Assembly (NCBI RefSeq): GCF_002335445.1
Contig: NZ_BDME01000001.1
Location: 124,001 to 188,000, forward strand
Direction of reading: 5' to 3'
DNA: 64,000 nt
DNA from: Lebetimonas natsushimae
Lineage (GTDB): Bacteria > Campylobacterota > Campylobacteria > Campylobacterales > Nautiliaceae
Shown in pieces: positions 45,897-55,000 of the stretch. A program made the position numbers and the translations under genes. Numbering within the stretch: position 1 is the first letter of the stretch; each line of letters begins with the position of its first letter. Below the pieces are notes generated by a model. That model had not been told where the DNA came from, did no database searches, and saw only the letters and a program-made list of their open reading frames with translations.

Positions 45897-46141
45897 TGCC
45901 TAAAAGAATAATTATTGGAAAAGTTATTAAAAAAACTGGTGATAAAACAATTAACGTATTAGTTGAAAGAAAAGTTTTACACCCTAAATATCATAAAATT
46001 GTTAAAAAATTTAAAAAATATTTAGTTCATGATGAAAAAAATGAAGCAAATGTTGGAGATGTTGTGAGTGCTATTGAGCACAGACCAATTTCTAAAAGAA
46101 AATCTTTTGTTTTAAAAGAGATTCTTGAAAGAGGAGAATAA
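45896..46141 (+). CDS. rpsQ: 30S ribosomal protein S17
   Basis: 81 residues of the S17 OB fold: '[20 protein letters not shown]', '[20 protein letters not shown]' and '[20 protein letters not shown]'. An early 16S-binding protein. It begins on the last base of the rpmC stop. Confidence 0.97.
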   Translation: MPKRIIIGKVIKKTGDKTINVLVERKVLHPKYHKIVKKFKKYLVHDEKNEANVGDVVSAIEHRPISKRKSFVLKEILERGE

Positions 46142-46143
46142 GA

Positions 46144-46512
46144 ATGATTCAACCATTTACAAGACTAAAAGTTGCTGATAACAGCGGTGCTAAAGAAATT
46201 ATGTGTATTAAAGTTTTGGGAGGGTCAAAAAGAAGATATGCTACAGTTGGCGACATTATTGTTGCATCTGTTAAAAAAGCCCTTCCAAACGGAAAAGTAA
46301 AAAAAGGACAAGTTGTTAAAGCTGTAATAGTTAGAACAAAAAAAGAAGTTCAAAGAGAAAACGGTTCTTTAATCAGATTTGATGATAACGCTGCAGTTAT
46401 TATTGATGCTAAAAAAGAACCTGTTGGGACAAGAATTTTCGGTCCAATTGCCAGAGAAGTTAGATATGAAGGTTTCCAAAAAATTACATCACTTGCTCCG
46501 GAGGTGCTATAA
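46144..46512 (+). CDS. rplN: 50S ribosomal protein L14
   Basis: 122 residues, the usual length. '[20 protein letters not shown]' and '[20 protein letters not shown]' are highly conserved, as is the C-terminal 'GPIAREVR'. L14 forms an intersubunit bridge. It overlaps rplX by one base. Confidence 0.98.
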   Translation: MIQPFTRLKVADNSGAKEIMCIKVLGGSKRRYATVGDIIVASVKKALPNGKVKKGQVVKAVIVRTKKEVQRENGSLIRFDDNAAVIIDAKKEPVGTRIFGPIAREVRYEGFQKITSLAPEVL

Positions 46513-46763
46513 TGGCTGCTAGAAAAAATCTACCTCCTAAATTCAAAATTAAAAAAGGCGACACTGTAAAAGTGATTGCCGGGGATGACAGAGGTAAAAC
46601 AGGTGAAGTTTTAAAAGTGCTTCCAAAAGAAGCGAAAGTAATTGTTAAAGGTGTGAATATTGTTAAAAAGGCTGTTAAGCCAACTGAAGCCAACCCAAAA
46701 GGTGGTTTTGAATACATTGAAAAACCTATTCACATTTCAAACGTAAAAAAAGTAGAAGGCTAA
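46512..46763 (+). CDS. rplX: 50S ribosomal protein L24
   Basis: 83 residues with the KOW motif '[20 protein letters not shown]' and '[20 protein letters not shown]'. L24 starts 50S assembly. It is somewhat shorter than the E. coli protein, as is common. A GGAGG site ends just before the ATG. Confidence 0.97.
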   Translation: MAARKNLPPKFKIKKGDTVKVIAGDDRGKTGEVLKVLPKEAKVIVKGVNIVKKAVKPTEANPKGGFEYIEKPIHISNVKKVEG

Positions 46764-46766
46764 GAG

Positions 46767-47321
46767 ATGTTTGAAGTAAAAGAAAGATATTTAAAAGAAG
46801 TAAGACCAAAATTGGTCGAAGAATTTGATATTAAAAATCCTATGCTTATACCTAATCTTGAAAAAATTGTTGTAAGTGCTGGTGTAGGTGAAGGTAGCAG
46901 AGATAAAAAATTCCTTGAAAGCGTAGCTGATACTCTTACAATAATTACAGGGCAAAAAGCTGTAATTACTCCTGCAAAAAAATCTGTTGCAGGATTTAAA
47001 GTAAGAGAAGGTATGCCTGTAGGTGTAAAAGTTACACTTAGAGGCGACAGAATGTGGAGCTTTTTACAAAAATTAATTTCAGTTGCTCTTCCAAGAGTGA
47101 GAGACTTTAAAGGTGTAAAAAGAGACGGATTTGATGGAAGAGGTAATTTTAACTTCGGTCTTACAGAACAATTGGTGTTTACTGAAGTAGATTACGATTC
47201 AATTATCAGAGTTCACGGTATGAATATTAATATTTCAACAACAACAGAAGATGATAAAATGGCTGAGAGAATGCTAGAACTTATCGGATTCCCATTTACA
47301 AAAGGAAAAGCAAATGGCTAA
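46767..47321 (+). CDS. rplE: 50S ribosomal protein L5
   Basis: 184 residues. '[20 protein letters not shown]', '[20 protein letters not shown]' and '[20 protein letters not shown]' are conserved. L5 binds 5S rRNA in the central protuberance. It overlaps rpsN by eight bases. Confidence 0.98.
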   Translation: MFEVKERYLKEVRPKLVEEFDIKNPMLIPNLEKIVVSAGVGEGSRDKKFLESVADTLTIITGQKAVITPAKKSVAGFKVREGMPVGVKVTLRGDRMWSFLQKLISVALPRVRDFKGVKRDGFDGRGNFNFGLTEQLVFTEVDYDSIIRVHGMNINISTTTEDDKMAERMLELIGFPFTKGKANG

Positions 47322-47499
47322 AAAAAGTATGATAGCTAAAGCTAAAAGAAAACCTAAATATAAAGTTAGAGCATACACAAGATGCTCTATTTGCGGTAGA
47401 GTTCACTCTGTTTACAGAGATTTTGGTATTTGCAGGATTTGTTTAAGAAAAATGGCAAATGAGGGATTACTCCCTGGTGTTAAAAAAGCTAGTTGGTAA
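47314..47499 (+). CDS. rpsN: 30S ribosomal protein S14, zinc-binding type
   Basis: 61 residues. Two Cys pairs, in '[20 protein letters not shown]' with the last Cys just after it, form the zinc ribbon, so this is the short C+ form (type Z) rather than the long zinc-free type. The ending '[11 protein letters not shown]' is typical. It begins inside the rplE 3' end. Confidence 0.97.
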   Translation: MAKKSMIAKAKRKPKYKVRAYTRCSICGRVHSVYRDFGICRICLRKMANEGLLPGVKKASW

Positions 47500-47511
47500 A
47501 AGGATGCCGAG

Positions 47512-47907
47512 ATGATGAGCGATATTATTGCAGACGGATTAACAAGAATCAGAAACGCTGCACTGAGAAAACTTGAAGTTACGAAACTTAACTATTCGCG
47601 CCTTATGGAAGATGTATTAAAAGTTTTCCAAGAAAAAGGTTATATTGAAGGTTATAAAGTAATTGAAGACGGAAACAAAAAATTTATAAATGTTACACTT
47701 AAATATGATGAAAACGGTGAGAGCGTAATTAACGAAGTTAAAAGAATTTCTAAACCTGGAAGAAGAGTTTACAAAGGTTACGAAGATATTAAAAACTTCA
47801 AAAACGGATTTGGAACTATTGTAGTTTCTACAAATAAAGGTGTATTAGCAAACGATGAAGCCTACAGACAAAAAGTAGGCGGAGAAGTAATTTGTAGTAT
47901 CTGGTAA
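47512..47907 (+). CDS. rpsH: 30S ribosomal protein S8
   Basis: 131 residues (130 if the second ATG is used). '[20 protein letters not shown]' and the C-terminal '[20 protein letters not shown]' are conserved. S8 binds 16S helix 21 and, in E. coli, represses the spc operon. Twelve bases separate it from rpsN. Confidence 0.97.
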   Translation: MMSDIIADGLTRIRNAALRKLEVTKLNYSRLMEDVLKVFQEKGYIEGYKVIEDGNKKFINVTLKYDENGESVINEVKRISKPGRRVYKGYEDIKNFKNGFGTIVVSTNKGVLANDEAYRQKVGGEVICSIW

Positions 47908-47918
47908 GGAGAAAATTA

Positions 47919-48458
47919 ATGAGTAGAATAGGTAAATTGCCCGTAAAGTTAGCTTCTGGCCTTGAAGCTAAGCTTGAAGGGAATAAATTAATTATAAAAA
48001 AAGGCCAAGATGAAAAAGTTATTGATACAAAAGGTGTAGTAAAAGTTAATATTGACGGTGATACTATAACTTTTGCACCTGTTAACGAAAATGATAAATT
48101 TGCTAAAGCTATGTGGGGGACTGTTAGAGCGCTTGCTAACAATGCTGTTATAGGTTTAACAAAAGGTTTTGAGAAAAAACTTGAAATTAACGGTGTTGGT
48201 TACAGAGCAGCGGTTAAAGGTAATGTTTTAGAATTACAACTCGGGTTTTCACACCCTATTAATTATGAAATTCCTGCTGGAATTACTATTACAGTTGAAA
48301 AAAACATTATTACCGTAAAAGGTAGTGACAAACAACAAGTAGGGCAAGTAGCAGCTGAAATAAGAAGCTTCAGAAAACCTGAACCATACAAAGGTAAGGG
48401 TGTTAAATATGTTGATGAAGTTATCATTAGAAAAGCTGGTAAAACAGCTAAAAAATAA
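47919..48458 (+). CDS. rplF: 50S ribosomal protein L6
   Basis: 179 residues. '[20 protein letters not shown]', '[20 protein letters not shown]' and '[20 protein letters not shown]' are diagnostic; the last is close to the sarcin-ricin loop contact. A clear AAGGAGA precedes the ATG. Confidence 0.98.
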   Translation: MSRIGKLPVKLASGLEAKLEGNKLIIKKGQDEKVIDTKGVVKVNIDGDTITFAPVNENDKFAKAMWGTVRALANNAVIGLTKGFEKKLEINGVGYRAAVKGNVLELQLGFSHPINYEIPAGITITVEKNIITVKGSDKQQVGQVAAEIRSFRKPEPYKGKGVKYVDEVIIRKAGKTAKK

Positions 48459-48467
48459 GGGTGAGAG

Positions 48468-48833
48468 ATGAGAAGAAGTAAAGAATTAGCAAGAAGAGAT
48501 TTAAGAAGACTTAAAAGAAAAAGAAGAGTAAGAGGCAGAATCAGCGGGACTGCTGAAATGCCAAGAGTTACTATTTATAAGTCAAATAAATATATTATTG
48601 TTCAAGCTATTGATGATACAGCTGGAAAAACTTTGGTATTTTTAAATACAGGGCATATTGAAAACAAACTTCCGGCTAATATAAACGGTGCTAAAGAAGC
48701 TGCTAAAATTTTTGCTGAAAAATTAAAAGAAGCAGGAATTGAAAAAGTTGCTTTTGATAGAAATGGATATAAATATCATGGTGTAGTTGCAGCATTTGCA
48801 GATACTCTAAGAGAAAATGGTATAAAACTGTAA
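48468..48833 (+). CDS. rplR: 50S ribosomal protein L18
   Basis: 121 residues with a basic N-terminus rich in Arg and Lys and 'RVTIYKSNKYIIVQAIDDTA', then 'FDRNGYKYHGVVAAFADTLR'. It binds 5S rRNA. The gene lies nine bases after rplF behind AAGGGTGAG. Confidence 0.97.
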   Translation: MRRSKELARRDLRRLKRKRRVRGRISGTAEMPRVTIYKSNKYIIVQAIDDTAGKTLVFLNTGHIENKLPANINGAKEAAKIFAEKLKEAGIEKVAFDRNGYKYHGVVAAFADTLRENGIKL

Positions 48834-48845
48834 AGGAAAAGGCAA

Positions 48846-49319
48846 ATGGCTAAAAGAGAAGTTATTAAAGATTATAACAGAGAAGAATTTGAAGAAGTAG
48901 TTGTTAATGTTGGAAGAATTACTAAAGTTGTTAAAGGTGGTAGAAGATTCAGATTTAACGCTTTAGTAGTTGTTGGAAATAAAAAAGGAATAGTTGGAGT
49001 TGGAACTGGTAAAGCAAAAGAAGTTCCTGATGCTATTAAAAAAGCTATTGATGATGCATTTAAAAATTTAGTTAAAATTGAAGGTATTCATGGTAATACA
49101 ATTAACCATGATGTTGAAGTTAAATTCAATGCATCAAAAATTTTATTAAAACCGGCCAGTGAAGGTACAGGGTTAATTGCAGGTGGTGCGGTAAGACCGG
49201 TACTGGAACTTGTGGGAATTAAAGATATTCTTTCTAAATCACTTGGATCAAACAATCCACACAATCTTGTAAGAGCGACTGTTGAAGCTCTTAAAAAGAT
49301 TAAAAGTAAAAAGGCGTAA
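48846..49319 (+). CDS. rpsE: 30S ribosomal protein S5
   Basis: 157 residues. '[20 protein letters not shown]' is the RNA-binding part and '[20 protein letters not shown]' and '[20 protein letters not shown]' follow. S5 shapes the decoding region. Only two bases separate it from rplO, so rpmD (L30), which often lies here, is absent. Confidence 0.98.
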   Translation: MAKREVIKDYNREEFEEVVVNVGRITKVVKGGRRFRFNALVVVGNKKGIVGVGTGKAKEVPDAIKKAIDDAFKNLVKIEGIHGNTINHDVEVKFNASKILLKPASEGTGLIAGGAVRPVLELVGIKDILSKSLGSNNPHNLVRATVEALKKIKSKKA

Positions 49320-49321
49320 AG

Positions 49322-49714
49322 ATGGCATTAGAAAACTTAAAACCGGCTTGCGGGTCAACTCATAAAACAAAAAGAGTGGGACGCGGACCTGCCAGCGGAT
49401 ACGGAAAAACATCAACAAGAGGTCAAAAAGGTCAAAAATCCAGAACTGGTTACAAACAAAAAAGAGGTTTTGAAGGTGGTCAACAGCCAATTCAAAGAAG
49501 ATTACCTAAAATCGGTTTTAAATCAAGAGTGGTAAAACCTCAGGCTATTAATGTTGATAAATTTAGCGCAATTTTAGAACTTGATGAAATTACAATGGAA
49601 AATTTAGCTAAAGTTGTAAAATTAAGAGCTGAAAAAGTAAAACTTATTGGTACTAAAGCAAAAGAATTAAAAGATAAAATAAAAGATAGTAATATTACTA
49701 CTTCTGGAAAGTAA
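49322..49714 (+). CDS. rplO: 50S ribosomal protein L15
   Basis: 130 residues with '[20 protein letters not shown]' and '[20 protein letters not shown]', the glycine-rich N-terminal extension of L15. It is slightly shorter than E. coli L15 (144). L15 is a late 50S assembly protein. secY follows four bases later. Confidence 0.97.
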   Translation: MALENLKPACGSTHKTKRVGRGPASGYGKTSTRGQKGQKSRTGYKQKRGFEGGQQPIQRRLPKIGFKSRVVKPQAINVDKFSAILELDEITMENLAKVVKLRAEKVKLIGTKAKELKDKIKDSNITTSGK

Positions 49715-49718
49715 GGGT

Positions 49719-50978
49719 ATGAATCCGATAGCTAAAAAAATTCTTATAACCCTTGGCTTTCTTCTTGTTTACAGAATTCTTGCCTATGTTCCTGTTCCGG
49801 GGGTTAATATAGATGTAATCAAAGATTTTTTTGCAGGGCACCAGCATGATGCTTTGGGTCTATTAAATATGTTCAGCGGTAATGCTGTTAGCAGAATGAG
49901 TATTATTGCTCTTGGTGTTATGCCTTACATTACAGCTTCAATTATTATGGAACTTCTTGCTGCGACATTTCCGGGGCTTGGTGAACTTAAAAAAGACAGC
50001 AGTGGATTTCAAAAATATATGCAGATAATTAAATATTCAACTGTTGCTATTGCTTTTATTCAGGCAATCGGAATTGCAATCGGGCTTTCTCATTTAACAG
50101 GTCGTGGCGGTGAAAGTGCGGTAATGATTGACAATACTACATTTATATTTTTAACTGCATTTTCAATGCTCGGCGGTACTATGTTTTTGGTCTGGATTGG
50201 TGAACAGATTACCGAAAAAGGTATTGGAAACGGTATCAGTTTAATCATTTTTGCAGGTATTGTAAGTAGAATTCCGGCGGCGATTGTAGGAACACTTAAT
50301 TTGGTAGATGTGGGTGAGCTAAGCGTAATAGGACTTATTTTTGTTTTAATTATTGTGGTTGCAACTGTTTCATTTATTATTTATGTGGAGCTAGCCGAAA
50401 GAAGGATTCCAGTTTCTTATCAGAAAAAAGTTTTAATGCAAAACAGATTTAAAAGAATTATGAATTATATTCCGATTAAAGTGAATTTGAGTGGGGTAAT
50501 ACCTCCCATTTTTGCAAGTGCAATTTTAATGTTCCCTTTAACTGTACTTAGCGGGGTTAGTAATCCGATATTAATTTCTATCAGGGACGCTTTAAATCCA
50601 AATGGTTATTTATTTCATATTATAGAATTTTTACTTGTTATATTTTTTGCATATTTTTATGCATCAATTGTATTTAATGCAAAAGATATTGCAGAAAATC
50701 TTAAAAAACAAGGTGGTTTTATTCCTGGAATCAGACCGGGTGAGAGTACGGCTAAATTTTTAAACGAAGTTGCAAGCAGATTGACTTTCTGGGGATCTAT
50801 GTATTTGGGAATAATTACAATACTTCCATGGCTTTTAGTAAAACTTATGGGTATTAATTTTTATTTTGGTGGAACCGCTGTATTGATCGTTGTGCAAGTA
50901 GCAATTGATACAATGAGAAAAATTCAGGCACAACTTACTATGCAAAAATATGACACTCTCTCAGTTACAGGGCTTTAA
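49719..50978 (+). CDS. secY: Protein translocase subunit SecY
   Basis: 419 residues with ten membrane helices. 'VPGVNIDVIKDFFAGHQHDA' (plug region), 'GIGNGISLIIFAGIVSRIPA' and 'ERRIPVSYQKKVLMQ' (the cytoplasmic ribosome/SecA-contact loop) are all present. It forms the SecYEG channel. Its final codons and stop lie inside a terminator-like hairpin, so the ribosomal operon may end here. Confidence 0.98.
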   Translation: MNPIAKKILITLGFLLVYRILAYVPVPGVNIDVIKDFFAGHQHDALGLLNMFSGNAVSRMSIIALGVMPYITASIIMELLAATFPGLGELKKDSSGFQKYMQIIKYSTVAIAFIQAIGIAIGLSHLTGRGGESAVMIDNTTFIFLTAFSMLGGTMFLVWIGEQITEKGIGNGISLIIFAGIVSRIPAAIVGTLNLVDVGELSVIGLIFVLIIVVATVSFIIYVELAERRIPVSYQKKVLMQNRFKRIMNYIPIKVNLSGVIPPIFASAILMFPLTVLSGVSNPILISIRDALNPNGYLFHIIEFLLVIFFAYFYASIVFNAKDIAENLKKQGGFIPGIRPGESTAKFLNEVASRLTFWGSMYLGIITILPWLLVKLMGINFYFGGTAVLIVVQVAIDTMRKIQAQLTMQKYDTLSVTGL

Positions 50979-50990
50979 GCCCCCTTTTTT
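50970..50990 (+). terminator. Rho-independent terminator overlapping the secY stop
   Basis: GGGC-TTTAA-GCCC forms a GC stem, followed by CC and a run of six T. The TAA in the loop is the secY stop codon. Confidence 0.6.
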
Positions 50991-50997
50991 AATTTAT

Positions 50998-51042
50998 AAT
51001 AAAAAATGGACAATTGAGAATTAAAAATGAAAAGTTTGAAAA
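50998..51042 (+). repeat. Heptad repeat upstream of map
   Basis: Units AAAATGG, ACAATTG, AGAATTA, AAAATGA, AAAGTTT fill the secY-map gap. They create a spurious in-frame extension of map. Confidence 0.7.
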
Positions 51043-51055
51043 TAGGAGAAAAAAA

Positions 51056-51814
51056 TTGGCTATAGCTATTAGAAAACCTAGTGAAATAGAAGAAATTAAA
51101 AAAGCCGGTAAAATTGTTGGTAAGACTCTTAAACTTCTTAGGGAAAATGCAAAACCCGGTGTTACACCACTTGAACTTGATAAAATGGCCGAGGACTTTA
51201 TCAGAAGTCAGAATGCAAGACCTGCTTTTAAAGGTTTATATGATTTTCCAAATGCCGTTTGTATTTCAAAAAACGGTGTTGTAATACACGGAATTCCCGA
51301 TAATGAACCTTTAAAAGAAGGTGATGTGGTCGGATTTGACGTTGGAGCTGAACTTAACGGATGGTATGGGGATGCCGCAATTACTGTCGGAATCGGAAAT
51401 ATTAAAGAAGAACACCAGAAAATGATAGATGTTGCAAAAGGCGCATTATATCACGCAATTGAAAATATAAAACCGGGTATGAGATATAAACAGATTAGTA
51501 AGCTTATTGAAGATTATATTACATCTCACGGATATGTACCTTTAAGGGGATACAGCGGACATGGAATTGGAAGAAAACCTCATGAAGAACCTCAAATCCT
51601 TAATTATGTAGAAGGTAAACCGAATCAGGGTGAGAAAGTAAAAAACGGACATGTTTTCTGTCTTGAACCAATGCTGTGCCATAAAAACGGTGAACCAGTT
51701 TTAGGTGAGGACGGATGGTCTGTATATTGTGAAGATTTGGATGTGGGGGTTCATTATGAACATCAGATTGCAGTAGTTGAAAATAGAGCAATAATTTTAA
51801 CGGAGGAGAATTAA
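51056..51814 (+). CDS. map: Methionine aminopeptidase, type I
   Basis: About 252 residues. The five metal ligands are visible: Asp in '[20 protein letters not shown]' (two Asp), His in '[15 protein letters not shown]', Glu in 'FCLEPMLC' and Glu in 'YEHQIAV'. It removes N-terminal Met from new proteins. TTG 51056, after AGGAG with eight bases spacing, is preferred to the ATG-type upstream start at 51014, which lies within repeat sequence. It shares its last base with infA. Confidence 0.95.
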   Translation: MAIAIRKPSEIEEIKKAGKIVGKTLKLLRENAKPGVTPLELDKMAEDFIRSQNARPAFKGLYDFPNAVCISKNGVVIHGIPDNEPLKEGDVVGFDVGAELNGWYGDAAITVGIGNIKEEHQKMIDVAKGALYHAIENIKPGMRYKQISKLIEDYITSHGYVPLRGYSGHGIGRKPHEEPQILNYVEGKPNQGEKVKNGHVFCLEPMLCHKNGEPVLGEDGWSVYCEDLDVGVHYEHQIAVVENRAIILTEEN

Positions 51815-52032
51815 TGGCAAAAGACGTTTTAGAAGTAGATGGAATAGTAAAAGAGGCACTTCCCAATGCAATGTTTAAAGTAGAACTTGAAGGTCTTAAA
51901 AAAGAAGTGTTATGTCATATAAGTGGCAAAATTAGAATGAATTATATTAAAATAGTACCGGGTGATAAGGTAAAAGTGGAAATTAATCCGTACAGTCTTG
52001 ATAAGGGAAGAATTACTTACAGATATAAATAA
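51814..52032 (+). CDS. infA: Translation initiation factor IF-1
   Basis: 72 residues, standard length: '[20 protein letters not shown]', '[20 protein letters not shown]' and '[14 protein letters not shown]'. It binds the 30S A site during initiation. It starts on the map stop codon after GGAGGAG. In many bacteria rpmJ, rpsM, rpsK, rpsD, rpoA and rplQ come next; here a convergent gene follows, so those are elsewhere. Confidence 0.98.
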   Translation: MAKDVLEVDGIVKEALPNAMFKVELEGLKKEVLCHISGKIRMNYIKIVPGDKVKVEINPYSLDKGRITYRYK

Positions 52033-52104
52033 ATGGAAAATGTATAATGGAGAATGGAAAATAATAAAATTTTAATTATCCATTTTCAATTATCCATTAT
52101 TCAG
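52031..52104. repeat. Facing heptad repeats between infA and the PhoH-like gene
   Basis: A forward array (units AATGGAA, AATGTAT, AATGGAG, AATGGAA; 52031-52068) is followed at once by a reverse array (units TATCCAT, TTTCAAT, TATCCAT; 52070-52104). The transcript can fold into a long A/U-rich hairpin between two convergent genes, and the reverse array includes the stop codon of the PhoH-like gene. Confidence 0.8.
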
Positions 52105-52954
52105 TCAGTTTCATCGCAAGGTCTGTAAGTTTGTTTCTGTATATGTTTTTAAGTTCCACATGGGCTATTGCCTCATGTGGCAAAAGTTGTTGAAGTCTGT
52201 AAAGTCCGCTGTCTTTTTTTGAAATAGTAGAATATGTCTGATATAAATCACCAAGTAAAAAGAGTTTGCTCCCTTCACTCATTCTGCTTAAAATCATACT
52301 CATATATTCTCTTGTAATAAGCTGAACTTCATCTACTATTAAAATTTCTCCTTCAAGTATGGAAACACCCTGAATCATATTAAGAGGGATTATTTCAAAT
52401 TTTTCAAAAAAGAGCTGGTTTTTTATATTTTCGTAATTCATACCCTTGGAATCTTTGTACATATAATTCAGGGCACTTAAAAAACCGCCCGCCCATTCCA
52501 GCATTTTTTCATCTTTGCTTCCGGGTAAAAATCCTATATCATAAGCTGAACTGATTCCGATAGGGGGACGTGTTATAAAAATTTTTCTTTTGGTTTGGCT
52601 TAGTGCCATTGCAGTTGCAATGAGTGTTTTTCCGCTTCCAAACCTTCCTGTAATTAATGCGGCTTCACTTTCTTTCATAGCATATACAGCACATTTTTGA
52701 TAAATGTCTTTTGGCTCTATAATTGATGCTCCTTTTACCCTGATTTTGCTGGTTTCTGGAATATTGTCTATTCTTTCAATTCCTTTGTGTGGATTATAGC
52801 AGTATGCAAGGTCTCTTACTTCATCTTTTGTAATTACAAAATCCCAGGGTTTAAGTTCGTAGTTAAATTTTTCTTTTATATATTTTTTAAATTCATTTAC
52901 TTCTTTTACGCCAAGAAAATGGCCAAACTCAAAATTTTTATCTTTTATTAAAAT
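52097..52954 (-). CDS. PhoH-like ATPase, probable AUU start
   Basis: About 285 residues. Walker A 'LITGRFGSGKTLIATAMALS' and Walker B 'EILIVDEVQLITREYMSMIL' with 'KLFLLGDLYQTYSTISKKDS' match the PhoH family, often linked to RNA metabolism. There is no PIN domain. A standard start first appears at ATG 52678, which would remove the segment leading into Walker A. The frame is open back to ATT 52954, five bases after AAGGAG (52965-52960), and encodes LIKDKNFEFGHFLGVKEVNE and later 'DIYQKCAVYAMKESEAALIT'. The nadC stop lies in the same frame four codons upstream; nadA-nadC-PhoH form one operon. Confidence 0.8.
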   Translation of the reverse strand: MLIKDKNFEFGHFLGVKEVNEFKKYIKEKFNYELKPWDFVITKDEVRDLAYCYNPHKGIERIDNIPETSKIRVKGASIIEPKDIYQKCAVYAMKESEAALITGRFGSGKTLIATAMALSQTKRKIFITRPPIGISSAYDIGFLPGSKDEKMLEWAGGFLSALNYMYKDSKGMNYENIKNQLFFEKFEIIPLNMIQGVSILEGEILIVDEVQLITREYMSMILSRMSEGSKLFLLGDLYQTYSTISKKDSGLYRLQQLLPHEAIAHVELKNIYRNKLTDLAMKLTE

Positions 52955-52965
52955 ATTATCTCCTT
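52952..52965 (-). promoter_or_regulatory. Shine-Dalgarno and AUU initiation codon of the PhoH-like gene
   Basis: On the minus strand AAGGAG overlaps the nadC stop TAA and ends five bases before ATT. No ATG, GTG or TTG lies in frame for the next 270 bases although codons there read as protein. Confidence 0.6.
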
Positions 52966-53791
52966 ATTGTATTTTCATTGAAAAATCTTTAAATACTGCG
53001 TGATGAATGATAGCCCCGCTGCTGATTGCATCTACACCTGTATCAATGTATTTTTTTATATTTTCCAAAGTCACGTTTCCACTGGCCTCCAATAAAACTT
53101 TTGGAAAATTGTCATTTCTAAATTCAGCAACTTTTTTTATTTCATCAAATTCCATGTTATCGCACATTACTATATCAGCCCCGGCTTCCATAGCCTCTTT
53201 TGCCATTTCAAAATTTTCGCACTCAACTTCTATTTTTGTGGTAAAAGGAATAAGTTTTCTTGCTTTATTAATAGCTTCTTTTATTGATGTAAAAAGCGCT
53301 AAATGGGTATCTTTTAGCATCAAACAGTCATCAAGGCCGAGCCTGTGGTTTGTAATTCCTCCGCAAAATGCCGCATATTTTTCAAAAATCCTTAATTTTG
53401 GTCTTGTTTTTCGTGTATCAAGAATTTTTATTTTATTATCTGCAATTTTAGAAAATTTATATGCATTGCTTGCAATTCCACTTGCATGTTGCAAAATATT
53501 CAGCATTGTTCTTTCAATTGAAAGGATGTCTTTGGCATTACCGTAAACTTCAAAAATAATATCCCCGTTTTTATATTCGCTTCCGTCTTTATAAAAAAAA
53601 TCAAATTTCACATCAGCAATTTCGCTGAAATATTTAATATATTCAAGCCCTGCAACTATACCCTCACTTTTTGATTTTACAAAAGCTGTTGTTTCCCCTT
53701 TTATTAAACTTCTTGCCAAATCCCCTCTGCCTATATCTTCATTTAAGGCTTCTTTTAAGAAATCAACTATTTGATGCTTCATTAAATTCAT
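52964..53791 (-). CDS. nadC: Nicotinate-nucleotide pyrophosphorylase (quinolinate phosphoribosyltransferase)
   Basis: 275 residues. 'EALNEDIGRGDLARSLIKGE' at the start, 'QHASGIASNAYKFSKI' and 'KILDTRKTRPKLRIFEKYAA' (PRPP and quinolinate Arg/Lys residues), then 'HRLGLDDCLMLKDTHLA'. It converts quinolinate and PRPP to nicotinate mononucleotide. It overlaps nadA by four bases; the two catalyse successive steps in NAD synthesis. Confidence 0.96.
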   Translation of the reverse strand: MNLMKHQIVDFLKEALNEDIGRGDLARSLIKGETTAFVKSKSEGIVAGLEYIKYFSEIADVKFDFFYKDGSEYKNGDIIFEVYGNAKDILSIERTMLNILQHASGIASNAYKFSKIADNKIKILDTRKTRPKLRIFEKYAAFCGGITNHRLGLDDCLMLKDTHLALFTSIKEAINKARKLIPFTTKIEVECENFEMAKEAMEAGADIVMCDNMEFDEIKKVAEFRNDNFPKVLLEASGNVTLENIKKYIDTGVDAISSGAIIHHAVFKDFSMKIQ

Positions 53792-54759
53792 GAGAGCTCC
53801 ATCATTCTCTCAAGTGCTTTTTTTGCGTTTTTTGCAATATCTTTTTCAACTTCTATTTTATTATATCCTTTTCCCTCATCTATTGATTTTAAAAGATTAT
53901 ATAAGTCTTTCAAGGTTGTTTCATTCATACTAGGACATTCTGGTTTGGTTGAACTTAAGATATATATGTTAGGATTTATGTTTTCTTTAATCCAGTTTAC
54001 AAAATTTATTTCGGTTCCGATTGCAATTTTTTCATTTTTATGGGATTTTACGTATTCTAAAATCTGCGAAGTGCTTCCCGCAAAGTCTGCTTTTGCCACA
54101 ACTTCAGGAGAACATTCCGGATGAACGGCTATTTTAATATCGGGATATCTTTCTCTGTAAAAATCAATGTGTTCCGGCATAAAAAGCTGATGTACGGAGC
54201 AGTGCCCGTCAAAACAGATGATATCAGCTTCCTGCCATCCAACTTCACCTATTATTTTTGATTTCACACCGAGTTTTATAGCCGTGTTGGTACCCAGATT
54301 TTTATCTGGCAGGAAAAATACTTTTTTGTTTTGAGAAAGTGCCCATTCTATAATTTTTTTCGAATTTGAGCTTGTACAGGTAAGTCCGCCTTCTTTTGCC
54401 ACAATAGCCTTTGTTTTAGCGGTAGAATTTATATATGTAATCGGAATAAAATCAATATTGTTTTCTTTTAATAATTGTATGTTATTTTCTACTAAATTTT
54501 CTTTGGCCATTCTTGCCATTGAACAATCGGCAAGTTTTGGCATATAAACATCAATGTTTGGATTTAATATTTTTGCACTCTCTCCCATAAATTTTACACC
54601 GCAGAAAATTAGGGGATTATTTATATTTGCTGTTTTTTTGGCAAGGGCAAGACTGTCACCGGTTAAGTCAGCCAGTTCAAAAACTTCTTTTTTTTCATAA
54701 TAATGGGCGGCGATTGTAATATTCAGTTTTTCTTTCAATTTTTTGATTTCTTCAACCAT
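53788..54759 (-). CDS. nadA: Quinolinate synthase A
   Basis: 323 residues, an iron-sulfur enzyme. 'ITIAAHYYEKKEVFELADLT', 'CGVKFMGESAKILNP', 'GGLTCTSSNSKKIIEWAL' and 'SSTKPECPSMNETTLKDLYN' contain the conserved Cys ligands of the [4Fe-4S] cluster. It condenses iminoaspartate with dihydroxyacetone phosphate to quinolinate. No nadB gene is present here. First gene of the minus-strand unit. Confidence 0.96.
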   Translation of the reverse strand: MVEEIKKLKEKLNITIAAHYYEKKEVFELADLTGDSLALAKKTANINNPLIFCGVKFMGESAKILNPNIDVYMPKLADCSMARMAKENLVENNIQLLKENNIDFIPITYINSTAKTKAIVAKEGGLTCTSSNSKKIIEWALSQNKKVFFLPDKNLGTNTAIKLGVKSKIIGEVGWQEADIICFDGHCSVHQLFMPEHIDFYRERYPDIKIAVHPECSPEVVAKADFAGSTSQILEYVKSHKNEKIAIGTEINFVNWIKENINPNIYILSSTKPECPSMNETTLKDLYNLLKSIDEGKGYNKIEVEKDIAKNAKKALERMMELS

Positions 54760-54821
54760 TAAATCCCTTTTTGTATTATTTTATCAAAAATTAGTATAAT
54801 TGCATAAAAATGTAAAATAAG

Positions 54822-54972
54822 ACACTAACTAAATACACTCAACAAAAGTGTAAATTTTTAAACGCTAAATAAAAGCTAAAAAGCATTAACTCACTCCGTT
54901 CAAACAAAATGCTTTTTTTAATGCTTTTATTTAGCTAAAATTTGCAATTGTTTCGTTTTATTTAGTCAGTGT
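54822..54972. repeat. Large nested inverted repeat between nadA and plsY
   Basis: Three nested complementary pairs: outer ACACTAACTAAATA (54822-54835) with TATTTAGTCAGTGT (54959-54972, one mismatch), middle GCTAAATAAAAGC (54864-54876) with GCTTTTATTTAGC (54923-54935), inner AAAAAGCATT with AATGCTTTTT. The loop is 54888-54907 (AACTCACTCCGTTCAAACAA). No coding potential was seen. It may be a terminator, a structured RNA or a degenerate miniature element. It lies in the 241-base gap between the two divergent genes. Confidence 0.7.
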
Positions 54973-55000
54973 TTAAATTAGGTTTACTAAAAGGATAAAA

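Noticed and set aside
51014-51055. N-terminal extension of methionine aminopeptidase
   Set aside because: The extra residues are encoded by heptad repeat and lack a ribosome site; TTG 51056 follows AGGAG.
52676-52678. ATG 52678 as the PhoH-like start
   Set aside because: It lies right at the Walker A region with no ribosome site, and about 92 upstream codons read as protein in the same frame.
53007-53546. 179-codon open frame on the + strand
   Set aside because: Lies wholly opposite nadC, whose motifs are complete; low-complexity hydrophobic translation with no ribosome site.
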